Assembly (NCBI GenBank): GCA_020080175.1
Contig: JAGHQL010000020.1
Coordinates: 133,297 to 197,296, forward strand
Direction of reading: 5' to 3'
DNA from: Glutinoglossum americanum
Lineage: Eukaryota; Ascomycota; Geoglossomycetes; Geoglossales; Geoglossaceae
Length of the DNA stretch: 64,000 bases
The notes below the pieces were generated by a model. The model was not told the DNA's origin. It searched no databases and saw nothing but the letters and a program-made list of their open reading frames with translations. A program made the translations under genes and the position numbers. Each line of letters begins with the position of its first letter. The first letter of the stretch is position 1. This document shows positions 48,412 through 59,353 of this stretch, piece by piece.

Positions 48412-50898
48412 TCACCGTACCGCCGATGCAACTCTCCCACGCAGCTCCGAGAATGCGAAACCTTCGCTCGCATGAGAGTCTTCATCGTCGGAAATCAAAC
48501 GATCAAAGCTTGCCGTCCTCCCTCCTAGGTATCTGCCGCGGTCACCTCTGGTTGAAGAAGAAGACGTTGACGCCGAGATTAAGCGGTTTATAATGCGTTC
48601 ACGTCCATTCCGATCAAGGAGCGGCGTGGCTGGTGTTCCGGGCTCGAGGAATGTGCCGTTTTTAGTGCCGGGTTTTGATAGATGATTGCGGTCATAAAGC
48701 GTTGACGAGGGAGAGGTTGACGCAGACAATAGGTAGTTGACCATCTGGTCAGTCATGGCTTGATACATGGGAGGGGTGATCGGAGATGGCTCGCTGCTAG
48801 GCGGAGAAGGGAGGGAATTGGTACAGACGAAAGATGGTGTGCGTCGGATCCGACGGGAGGATTCGGGTGGTGGCGCCAGCGGTGTTGGGTATCGATCGAC
48901 AAAGTACTCATTCCTAAGACCCGGCGAGCTTCTCGTTTCTGAAAGTCGTTGTCCAGTCCTCCTGGGCGAGCTGTTGCACTCCAATGGGAGCCAAATGCTG
49001 CTCTCAGAGGACAGTATAGGATTGGGACTCAGGAGGCCGCCATCAAAGGATTCTGGAGGAATGTCCGTCCTAAGCCTTCCTAATAACATAGCTCTCTTTT
49101 CCCTCATGGCTTGAAGGAGGTCCCTTTCCTCCTGACTCACAGCCATCGTGAGGACTGACCCAGAGTGGTTTGAAGATTCGGGCGAGGTAGGAGGCGTTAT
49201 CTCTGTGAGCCAGGACCGTAGTCCATTCGACGCGGGGGCCGATCTCCGACCCCCGCCCATGTTATCTTGCGGTTCTTCAGCTCGCAAGAAAGACACGCAG
49301 TGGCGCATGGTCCTTGGGGTATTCATGAGATTTGATTTTTGTGATCCCTTGCTCATCTGTTCCGCTTTGGCCGTGAAGTACGAACTCCGTGACGAACTAG
49401 ACCCCGCGCTCCGCCATTGAGACTTCTCAAGCTTCCCTTGGAAGATGAAATCTTCATCCCCCACATCAAGACAGTCGCTAAATACCTCGCCCTCGTCTCC
49501 AGATGAAGACAATTCTAATACGCTTTGCTCCTGAAGATCGGACCTTGAGAATACACTGCCGCCGCTTTTCTTTGAGGTTACCGTCCTCCGACCAGAGCCA
49601 CTGGAACTGCACGGCCGAACTGAATCACTATTTCTACAAGCTGAGATCGGGGGTGACATGATGCGCTGTCGCGCGGATTCCTTGCCGGGGGCGTTCTTCC
49701 TTGTTGTTTTCTGACTAGGGCGGCTGGAGATACTGTGTTGAACCAATTTGGCTTGTCTGCTCGCCGGGCCTGGAGCTGATACGGCGCGCTGTTGTACAGG
49801 CTTCCCGCGGGTACCGCCCGTATTCTGAGTCTGGTACCGAAAATGCTTGTTATCATAGTCAGGTCTCGGCAATTTTGGGCACTGCTCTTGGATGTTTTGA
49901 GCCAGTCTCTGCACAAAGTCTCCTTCTGTAGTCTCGCTTCGCACATCCGTAGGGAGCTTCCTTTTCAATAAGTGTTGTATATTCTGTAAATCCCATTTTG
50001 TACAGCCTTTCCGCGGGTTGGGTTCCGAGGGTTGCGATTCTTCGAGTGGGTGGTCTCTCGACCTGACCGATTCCCTCGACAACGTCTTCCTCAAGGGCCT
50101 ACATTTTTGCCACGCATCATCGAGAGCATCCTTGAGAGACGAAGTCTCGGACACCGGGGAAAGTTGTGTAGGAGAGTGAACCAGTTTTTCCGGAGACAAT
50201 AAACCTCCGGTCGAGGGCTGGGGCTTCGGGAAGAGTAGAGATAAGTCCAATTGAGGCGGTCTCTTTTTAAAGAATTTCGATTGTGACAGAAGACCTTCCT
50301 CAGGCAATTGGAATGAAGCCACGGATGGGCTGGGAGATACCGGGCTTAACTCTCTCGTTTCCGTAGCATCAGTATGTCCTTTTCGAAGGGCAAAGTCTCG
50401 TGAGGACGAAGCTGATGTTTGCTGCGAAATGAAGAGCGGCGCGGTTTTGGGACTGTAATACGCTTTGAGGTTGGACGGCGGATGAGTGTCGCGCGGTTTT
50501 GGTGACATGTCAGATGTGGATCGCCTTGTCAACTGATCGAAATTGCGTGCAGTCTGGCCGGACGTAGAAGGCCGAAGTTGCTGTCTAAAGATGGTAGAAG
50601 ATGGACTGGTGTGGAGTCGTCGTGGAACCAAACGTGATGTCCCAGACTCGTTCTCAGAGGCGAATTCGTCGCCGTCGGGTTTGGTGACTATCAGAGATAC
50701 CGGGGGAGCTACTTGACTCTCATTCTTAGTATTACTCAGACCAATTGAACCCCGTAATTGCGTGGAGGAAGCCGACCGACGAGTGCTACGCGTATCGTTC
50801 TCCGTGAGCTTGCCGGAAGAATTTGAAGAAGACCACCGACTAGGGAGGGGAGAGGAAAACTTGGGAGAATGCGCCATGATTGCCGATCTCTCCTGCAC
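48412..50898 (-). CDS. Large Ser/Arg/Pro-rich protein of unknown function
   Basis: A single open frame of 828 codons; a second in-frame ATG lies at 50877. I do not recognise the family. The chain is Ser/Pro/Arg-rich with many SPxx and RxxS sites and is probably disordered over most of its length. More ordered, possibly conserved islands: KFFKKRPPQLDLSLLFPKP (about 210-228), SLKDALDDAWQKCRPLRKTL (about 256-275), CTKWDLQNIQHLLKRKLP (about 302-319), and helical SQEERDLLQAMREKRAMLLGRL (about 590-611), which may form a coiled coil. Such composition fits a phosphoregulated scaffold or cytoskeletal/signalling protein, but nothing proves it. No introns are needed. Confidence 0.7.
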   Translation of the reverse strand: MQERSAIMAHSPKFSSPLPSRWSSSNSSGKLTENDTRSTRRSASSTQLRGSIGLSNTKNESQVAPPVSLIVTKPDGDEFASENESGTSRLVPRRLHTSPSSTIFRQQLRPSTSGQTARNFDQLTRRSTSDMSPKPRDTHPPSNLKAYYSPKTAPLFISQQTSASSSRDFALRKGHTDATETRELSPVSPSPSVASFQLPEEGLLSQSKFFKKRPPQLDLSLLFPKPQPSTGGLLSPEKLVHSPTQLSPVSETSSLKDALDDAWQKCRPLRKTLSRESVRSRDHPLEESQPSEPNPRKGCTKWDLQNIQHLLKRKLPTDVRSETTEGDFVQRLAQNIQEQCPKLPRPDYDNKHFRYQTQNTGGTRGKPVQQRAVSAPGPASRQAKLVQHSISSRPSQKTTRKNAPGKESARQRIMSPPISACRNSDSVRPCSSSGSGRRTVTSKKSGGSVFSRSDLQEQSVLELSSSGDEGEVFSDCLDVGDEDFIFQGKLEKSQWRSAGSSSSRSSYFTAKAEQMSKGSQKSNLMNTPRTMRHCVSFLRAEEPQDNMGGGRRSAPASNGLRSWLTEITPPTSPESSNHSGSVLTMAVSQEERDLLQAMREKRAMLLGRLRTDIPPESFDGGLLSPNPILSSESSIWLPLECNSSPRRTGQRLSETRSSPGLRNEYFVDRYPTPLAPPPESSRRIRRTPSFVCTNSLPSPPSSEPSPITPPMYQAMTDQMVNYLLSASTSPSSTLYDRNHLSKPGTKNGTFLEPGTPATPLLDRNGRERIINRLISASTSSSSTRGDRGRYLGGRTASFDRLISDDEDSHASEGFAFSELRGRVASAVR

Positions 50899-52255
50899 GG
50901 ATCCGGAGCAGGAAGGCGTGTTTCTGATAGCTTGTACTTAGTACTCGCTACTTGATACAAAATACCAGAGTTGCGGACGGTGCAACGACTGGAAGCCGAG
51001 CACGGGCGGTCTGTGCGAAAGTCGCCATGAACCTATAATATAGGCAGCGCTAAGCCGATATGCGTTGGGACTCTGAGTCTAGTAAGGCGCTCATATGAAA
51101 AAAAAACCATGGGACATAGAGAGGGGAAGCTGAATCGGGAACGCCAATTATTGGCGATCTCCGAGGATGCCATGTACGATCTACATCGGCAAGAGAGCGT
51201 TAAAATTATTACAAGGACAAATGGTGTGTGTGAGGGGCGCGGCTGTCGACATCTTTTCTTTTGACAGCTGTCTCAGCCATAATTGCGTTATCGACATCTA
51301 TCCGAGCACCGCCGTCATTGGGACTTCAGATTTGTGGGATTTTCCAAGTAAAGTGTTGCTGTTCTGGGCGGTGCGCAGCGTGGAGCGGGAAGCAAAAAGC
51401 AGTGCAGAGGGCAAGGGTCGTCGAGATGCATCCTATCACATCGATCTAAGATCGCTTAGCTGAACGTCCTGCATGCGCAGCACACCCTTTTTCGGGAAAC
51501 TGTGACCGGAAGTACGCTGTCCATGTCGATACGCTGTCCATACGCTGTCGATACGCTGTCGATACGCTGTCGATATGCTGTCGATACGCTGTCGGCACAT
51601 CGTCCGTACCTCCTCCATACGCCGTCCATACGTTCTCGTGCAATCCGACGGGCTCTGGTCCGGTCTGATCTTAATGGGTATCGCCGCTGCCCCCCTCTTA
51701 TCCCGCTGAGCTGAAGCGTGATCCTTTAGTTTGCTATGCATGAACAGGTTCTGGTGGCTGACGCTTGAGCGGTTATCATCCTATTGCATGCAACTCTTGG
51801 CACAATCTAATTCGAGCCATTTGAAACTTGGCAGTAAGATGACGGACAACATTTATCTTCCGACGACGATATCCTCACACTGTCCAACTCTGTACTCGTT
51901 GCTATCTGTCGGTGCGAGGCGATTCCCATGACCGGGATCGGTGACGGAAGCACGCAACACCGTTTCACATGCCAAGGCATTGAGGCCCAAGAGCATACAT
52001 TTGCAGGGCAACTCCCTCATCGGCATCGGAATGGAAAAGAGCAATTCTAGTAGCATAATGCCAAGTGCGAAATAAACCGAAATAAACCCCTCACCGATCA
52101 TAAAGCCATGCTGTAAGCCCCGGGTGCCATCCGTATCCGAACCAAACCTTTTCTATCACGCTTACCCGTAGAGGGTATTATTCCCGGAACGGGGAAAAGC
52201 TAGCTGACAACATACGAACAATTGACACGTGAACCATATCGCTATGGATTTCGCA
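50899..52255. other. Intergenic region between the Ser-rich gene and HOP1
   Basis: 1.36 kb. Contains an 11-bp tandem array (51528-51593) and short ORFs that translate it in several frames. A 98-codon ORF at 51167-51463 shows no motif. Confidence 0.45.
51528..51593 (+). repeat. 11-bp tandem repeat array
   Basis: Six head-to-tail copies of GATACGCTGTC, one with C for G at the first base and one with T for C at the fifth. A diverged partial copy precedes it, and looser cat-acg variants continue to about 51632. The period is not a multiple of three, which argues against a coding repeat. Confidence 0.92.
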
Positions 52256-55153
52256 TCACATCTTCCTCCCCTCTTCCCTCCTCTCCTCTACAACCTGTTC
52301 AGGGATGCTGAAGAGTATATTGCTTTCACTCATTTTGAGTCTCTTGCCCGTACTTGCATTGCTCTCGGGCTGTCTTCTCTTCATAGTTGGCATTTCCTTA
52401 TTAGGGTTATCCCTAGAAACCGTAGCTTCAGATTGAGGGTTTATACACCTCTTATTCTGCATCTTCAAACGTGGGGATTTCTGCTGAGAAACCAGCGGTA
52501 CCAAGTTTGCGGATTCCCTGGGCGGGGTCTTGCGGGTTCTCCCAGTTCGCGCAAGCGGGACAAGTTCATCTGTGGTACCCTCGTCTTCCGTCACTTCGAT
52601 GTCCTTGTGGACTGGTTTGGGGGGAGAACTCCCAGGATATACCGTTCCCCGTAGAGTGGAGGAATCTGAATCTGAGGGTTCTATTGCCTGAGGGAGGCTT
52701 GTGGAGCCCACCGTGGGCTGAGGCAAACCTGCAACCGGCCTCGGGGCATCATACTGTTAACTGAGAATTAGTGTCCACCAACATAAGAGCCTCGAGGATC
52801 TCAACGTACATGATGTGCAATCTTTGAGAGCGGATCAAAATACCGTAATCTCATGTCTTCGGCCTTGGCTGTCAAAAATTTGAATTTCGGCTTCCCTCTC
52901 TGGGTGGATCGCTTTTTGTGATTCAGGGCATCGATAAATCTTTCTCTTTTCAGACGCTTGGTAGTCGAGAGAGCTACTTGCAAAGAACAGCCTATCTGTG
53001 GTAAGCTTGAAGAGCTGGTAGGTTACGAGAGGGAGTGCCTTACCCAGGATCTCTGAGAACCTCTTGTCGCTCGTTGGGTAGCCGTTCTCACATATTAGCT
53101 TGAGGGCACGACGGACTATGCAGTCCTGTCTTAGCTCTTCCAATATTTGGATCTCAGTTCCACCGAGAAGGCAGCTATAGCAAGCGTGAGGATTCGGGAT
53201 TCTGGGATCGTGGTCGCCGTGGTACCCATAACAATGGGCGTGCTGAGACTGGCCGCAAAAATTGCAGTATAGCTGGACGCGTCAGCGGGTCCACTACGTA
53301 CGTGATCATGGGTGACTCACCATAGCGACCTCTTCCTTGAACGTACCACACTCGCACCTGATTGAGGCGGGACATTTCCCATTTGTGGGATCCGCTGGAC
53401 TCTCCGCTGCCGATTGGAGGGGGCCAGATTTGGATATCTTGAACCATCCCAGCTTCCACAGGTTCCTTTTGGAAAGAGATATCTTCTGATATGCACTATC
53501 AACCGAACTGGAGGATCCCCCAGCATCGGCGCTACATACGCCACCCCACCTGTCCGCGGGTTCCGGATTTTCTTGAATGGGTGGCGGTGAGAGATGCAGC
53601 TGCAAGCACTTTTGGGTCATTTGGGAGGACGACACTTGCTCTTGAGTTTCAAAATTACTGCTTTGGGATTGGTGGGCCGTCTAGAGGGATGGAAAGTCAG
53701 TACCCAAGTCGGACACAATAAGCAGTCTATGGCCATACCATCTCCCTGAGCTCAGCTCCCTCCGCAACATCGATCCCGGCTGGCTGGGTATTTTGCGTGC
53801 CGGAGGTGTCTGCCATGACCACATCTTGTTTTTCTGTCGCATCGCTTGGATCAGACATACCGGATGGTGAGATACCCTGTGTCTCGCTCTGTAATGGATT
53901 GCCTCGAACCAAAAGGTGGTCGCTAGCCATCTCGATATCATCATCTACTACGATTTTGGAAGTGCAGACATCGCCCTCTTTTCTAGAGAGGGTATCAATG
54001 GCGGAAACCTTGAAGGAGACCCTAGGAACAAGTCAATATAGATTGCCCCTATGACTTAGGGGGTAGCTAGGCCTACGTATGAATTCCGGTTTCCATCCCC
54101 GCATACCCATTTACAACTTTCAAGTCCCCGGACTCGGAAAAATACCAAGGATTGCTTTCGCACTTTTTGAACCCTGGAGGTTCGTAGTCTGGCGGACAGT
54201 CGTCGGTGTAGTACAAGCGGATACTGAGGTAGCGTTCCGCTTCACAAGAGCAGGAGTTAGCAATTAATGGTACACAGCTAGGTGCCCGTGGGTTCACTTC
54301 ACCATACCGGGCAGAGGCGGCAAGAGCGACGTGATGGTACACAAAGAGCGTAGAAACCCCTGGAGTTTATCTCGGGCGCCCCTCAGTGTGATTGTTTGGC
54401 CCGATGGACCAGCCATGTCCATACCTGAGAGGCGGCGGGTACCCTGCTCAAGATCACAATGATATTTGAAGGAAAATGTGTAGGATTCGGCAATATCTTC
54501 TGGTTTGGTCTTATCCAGGAATATTGCGAATCGAACTGCGGCAAGTACGTTCATTCCCAGCGCCTCAAATATCCCATTTTCCTGTTAAAGTCAGCTAATG
54601 GGTTTGTACAAGATGGCTTAGAGTCAGATGGGCTCACAACCCAGTCCAGTAGCTGATCAACTGCTGCGCTATGGCTTCTTTTCAAGATCGAGACTCTTGT
54701 TCCACCTCCTATGACCCCACGGTTACCTTGGGCGCCACTCGAACTGCCCTGCGGACCGATCTCATTGTCGCCGGACCCCATAAATTCTTGGTAGGAGTAT
54801 ATATCGGAGGACGGGTGGCCGTAAGTTGTACGAGAGAACGCATCCTCAGGTATGAGGTCCCTAAGGAAGAGTCAGAAATACAGGCCGGGGAAATGCCCGT
54901 GACATTACCTTAGATATGCAAGACAACCAATCTGGAAATATCTATGAGCATCGATTACAAGGAGACTTGACCAACATAGGCCACTCACCGAGAAGCCTAC
55001 TGATGCCCGGACTATCTCCAGGCTTTGGCCTTGTTCCAGTGCTTGGTCAAGGAACGAAGAAGTTTTCACGGACGCCCCAATAGCAACCTTTTGAGGCTGA
55101 CGAACTCTCTCTCTCAACGCATGCTTCGTGCTGTTTGCAATGGCGCTTTTCAT
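52256..55153 (-). CDS. HOP1: Meiotic chromosome axis protein HOP1 (HORMA - zinc finger - winged helix)
   Basis: Ten exons on the minus strand (55153-54989, 54931-54909, 54860-54638, 54581-54308, 54239-54077, 54021-53739, 53680-53321, 53272-53044, 52991-52810, 52753-52256) give 799 residues. The HORMA domain covers about 40-280: QGQSLEIVRASVG, LRDLIPEDAFSRTTY, LLDWVENGIFEALGM, AESYTFSFKYHCD, SIRLYYTDDCPPDYEPPGF. Then comes an acidic linker and a PHD-like zinc finger (CECGTF, CNFCGQ, HAHCYGYHGDHD, CYSC; about 486-525). A winged helix follows (RFSEILGCSLQVALSTTKRLKRERFI), with RYFDPLSKIAHHY and a disordered tail carrying a basic KRRQPESNASTGKRLKM stretch that could hold the closure motif. It forms the meiotic axis and promotes double-strand breaks and homologue bias. 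Exon 2 is 23 nt. The acceptor at 52992-52993 rather than 52996-52997 restores the winged helix. Confidence 0.9.
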
Positions 55154-56532
55154 TGTTTAGGTAAGCTAATTTGCGTCTAGAGGTTACTGCAAATACGATC
55201 TGTAGAGTAGGCGGAATTCTGATGTTGAGGGTGATGAGCCTTAGCGAACCCCTTTGGTCTTCCCACAAAGCAAATATCAGCTTCTCCCTTTATATACCCA
55301 CAGGTTGTCATTCCATTATAACGTCCCCAACTGCAATCGCAATCTTAACTGATTTTGATCGGAACATATTTCTTGCAGAATCCTTTCAGACTGTGAGGTG
55401 TCTGACCACATTGGGTGGTTCGTTATTGTTTTGATTGTTTCGTGGCGTTCAACAGCGATTGCATCAATCCGGAACAACAGTAGACATCGCCATGGCGATT
55501 TATCGCTGTGCCGACCGTTATCGAGCTAGATGGTTTATTGATCAATAATCCGCATCTCCTAGTCTACCTCCTTTTCCAACCTTCATATCCCCCTCCAGCT
55601 CAGAGCAGCAACTCTGACACGCTCTCTCCAATTGATCAGTTTGGCGCTATCAAACATTCGCTCTAGTCAAGATCTCATAGCGTCCTGCTATTATTGAGAC
55701 AATCGGTAGACCACGTATTATTCTCTACTCGCGTTTACTTTACCAATAGACTACACAGCCGTCAACGTAAGTTCGACCTCTCCGCCGAAACATTGAGATC
55801 TCCCTCTCTTCTCAACGGCCAGCTTCAACAGACTTACACTCAATCGCTCTCAGGCTTTACCGAAGCGGTTGCTACAACGTTACTGGGTTTTGACGCATTC
55901 CGTCTACTTTCTATTTGCACTCTAATCTTGTACGTTTCTCTAGCAGAATCACAGTTAGCAATATGCTGACTTCTCCATACTTATAGTATCACCTGTTGCT
56001 CCCAGGTTCAGCAAATATCAGGAGCAGCGCTACGTAGCACTCCATCGTCGGTGCCTCTAGCTGTGATCTGCTGATATGTGAGTACGATACTATCCTTTTG
56101 AATTTTACCTCACAGCGATTACACCAGTTAGCAAGGAGTCAATGAAATATCATTCAAGTACTCACTTTTCATCACCTGATATCTCTATCAGAACTACTAT
56201 ACCCAAATCTCTTTTTACTTCTATTTCTGCACCCTGCTCTATTCCTCTGCTTTATCTGGCACTCTAGAGTGTTGCTCATCCCAGCCTCGAAACTTCCTAC
56301 CCCTTTCCTAGATAAGGATTCCGTGCACTTTAATAACCGTATCTTGTGCTCCTTGCGGGTGGTTTGTTGACGAGACCCTCTACACAGGGACGCCGCAAGC
56401 AGTGGCTTTGACGTGAGTACCAGCAGCATCGACACATCGTTGCCAGCCCAGCCTGCAGAGACCGTTTGCGACGCTGTGGTCGGGCTAGAACAGTCTAACG
56501 TTGCTTGCGGATTGACCAATGCCCGAGTAGAC
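55154..56532. promoter_or_regulatory. Shared upstream region of divergent HOP1 and YTH genes
   Basis: About 1.4 kb between the two start codons. The right part (55550-56400) is C/T-rich with small Ser/Leu-rich ORFs, like a long leader of the YTH gene. The frame of the YTH gene stays open upstream to 56371 but lacks an ATG, so a further 5' exon is possible. Confidence 0.45.
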
Positions 56533-59353
56533 ATGAATGATCATAGCCCTTCGGTACCACAAGGCTTGGAGGAAACCCCCACATGTACTAAAGTGGAACA
56601 CAAGCCTAGTTTGACTGGCCTAGAGGCTTCGCCTGCTAAGGCTTCTACGGAGCAACCAAACTCAGTCGAGCGCGTTCGTTTCGACCGTCGGAAGAGACGT
56701 CCAGCGGCCATAATTACGAGTCCAGGTTACTACGTACCGAATTACATTGAAAGCGGAGATCCTTTAAAGAGTGAACATAGATTACGCAACACTAGTCCGC
56801 CCGAGCGAGTTCTCGTTGGTCATGGCCGACCTAGGCCCCCAAAGCTTTACTTCGAAAACTCTGCGCCACTACTCGGATCGAAAGAGGATTTCGAGAATGA
56901 GGAGGCACCTGACCTTAGGGCAGAGCCACCACACAGTGCGCCGCCTTCTGGTTCTGATTCATGGAGCAAAATTCCAAACGTTCAGTTGACACCACGATGT
57001 CTAAGACTCGCGTCAAGCGATCTGGCGGAAAGATTGGGAAGAGAGTATCCTGACACGCCTAGAAGTGCTAGTTTCAATCAGCCATCCCCTCGCTTCAAAG
57101 ATGTTCCAGACTCACCCACTCCCGGCGCCTCGGGAGGCCGCCGTACGAGAGCGACCGACGATTCCCCTTTACGCCCTGAAACCAGTGCTACGGATGGCAC
57201 AACCGGCAATGTAGCAACTCCAACCCGGCGTTCGCTCGCAACAAATGTCACTGATGAGGCATCCAGCCCCAAAGCTGCGCAACCGAACTCTAGCCTACCG
57301 CCCTCAATGATGCCGGAATTGGATGTTATGGCTAACGCCACGGAGGTTGTGGGTTCTCGTGAGGAGTTAGGAAAAGGTGCGATGTTAAAGCATACAGACA
57401 ATAGACTCCCAGTGTTGGGATTCTATAACACGTACAGAGTTGACCTTTATAACATGACTGTAGGGGGCGGTACTATGGCTATTATCGGCGACTCTAATGG
57501 CCCGAACCACGAACAAAACGGCGGTGATACTACCGAACCTGCCGGAGATCACAAGCCTCAACAGATAACGCCTAACGCTCCTGCTACATCCGAGAGGGCC
57601 TCTAAAGATACCCCAGACCTGGCTCTACGGGTCCCATCAAGCAAACCAGCAGCTACGAGCACTATAGCCACTTGTCCCCCCACGGGGTTGGCCGAAAACG
57701 GAGCTGCTTTACCCGGCAATATCGGGGATAACACTGGGCCTAGAGTCTATGGTTCTATGATGGATAATAATGATTTGGGTGTGGGGTCTGTTAATCACGG
57801 CCTCGATGTCGGGGCCATTTCTTCCCGCTTGCCACCTCATACGCAGCAGCTAGACCAGCGGCAGCTGCTGCCCCAGAGACCTCAGGGAATCTGCCAGCCA
57901 ACTGTCAGCCAAGCCCAGCAGCACCACCCCCAAGGCAATATCTCTGTTGCGTCCCGCGGGCTTTACTTGCCATCGGTCAATCAAGCTCAAGGGTATGAAC
58001 TTCCCGCTGCTGCTCAAGTTATGGCGTATGAACACATTAGGGCAAACGAGCTGAGGTCCCTACCCACCATTCACCACAACCCGTTCGGAATAGCGACGAA
58101 TCAAGTTTGTTCATTTAAGCCAAACGTACCAGACTTGCTTCCACTGGGGCCTCCACCGTTTATCCCATCTACAAATGGTCGATTCGGTATGCTGAACGAC
58201 ACGGTATTCTTAGTGCACCCCCTCCAGCCTAATCACCTAACAGTCTCGTCGAGCTATCCTCCTCAGGTGCAACACCATAGACCTCAGGTCAGGGAGGGAC
58301 GCTACCGTCATGGGCGCCACCCAGGAGCAACGAATCTTACAGCGGGGGGGCCGTCTGCTAGCCGTGCGCAAGAGAGCGTAACGACAACAGGATCTGTCAA
58401 CCTGAGCGACGACACATCGCTTTCTGATTCGATGGCCTGGCAAGAAGACTACCACCCATGCTCCCTCAACGTGCTCAACCTGCCAAGGAGCTCTGTGCCG
58501 AATGCTGCGAACTTCCTCTCTGGCCTCAATCCGCCATCTTATACTCTCGAATCTGGGGTGATTATGATATCTCATCCTGAAGTATTCCGTCTCGTGCTAA
58601 CATGTCGTAGTATTGCTGTTTTATCATCAAATCAAAGTCGGAGGAGGACGTACGCGCTTCAATCATCCATGGAATCTGGTCCTCTACGGAAAAGGGCAAT
58701 CAACGCTTGAACGAGCAATATAACCACCCTGAGCGAGATGGGCCATTCTTACTCGTCTTCTGCGTAAATGGAAGGTAGAAAATGGCTAGCCCCATTCGAT
58801 ACTGTATCTAGTTAAGTGAGCCATGGCTAACGGATCGCATAGTCGTGAGGTCTGCGGAATGGCGGAGATGATCAGCCCAGTTGACTTTGAGAGCATGCCG
58901 GACATCTGGCAGGAAAAGGGCGTTTACAAAGGGTAAATTGCACAATAGAGCAAATCCCGCATTCAATTTTACTAACGATGCAAGGTAGATCCTTCAAGGT
59001 CCGCTGGGTATTTTGCAAAAATGCGGACTACGCACTATTCAGCCACATCCTCCTTGACGCTACCCGTGGTGACCTGCCTGCTTTGCACCTTCGTGATGCA
59101 CTACCGTAAGTTTGCAATGTTGTCCTGACTCCGAAGGTAAGAAATTAACTGGCGATATAGCTTTAAACCACAAACTGCGAAACAAGTAATTCGGGCCCTA
59201 GCACGTGCCCCAGTCGTCGAAACCATCTTGACCCATCCAAAGGCAGCCAGGCCCCCAAGGCGCCCACGAGGCCAGAACCCTGCACCTTCCGGAGCTGGAG
59301 GGGTTCGGCTTGAAGCACCATCCTCCATACAGATTAAAGGGTTGAAGCAATAG
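56533..59353 (+). CDS. PHO92: YTH-domain N6-methyladenosine reader (Pho92/YTHDF type)
   Basis: Five exons (56533-58557, 58611-58774, 58843-58932, 58989-59105, 59161-59353) give about 862 residues. Residues 1-675 are Pro/Ser/Asn/Gln-rich and disordered. The YTH domain spans about 676-835: CFIIKSKSEEDVRASIIHGIW, GNQRLNEQY, FLLVFCVNGSREVCGMAEM, VDFESMPDIWQEKGVYKG and FKVRWVFCKN. The m6A cage would be W698, W752 and Y758; a W/W/Y set is what I recall for Pho92-type readers, while YTHDF proteins have three Trp. It would bind m6A mRNA and direct its decay or translation; in yeast this acts during meiosis. The frame-shifting introns hid the domain in two separate pieces. The first in-frame ATG is at 56533, but the frame is open upstream, so the N-terminus may be longer. 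Confidence 0.86.

Noticed and set aside
51436-51741. Repetitive 101-codon minus-strand ORF
   Set aside because: It simply translates the 11-bp tandem array; similar peptides arise in several frames.
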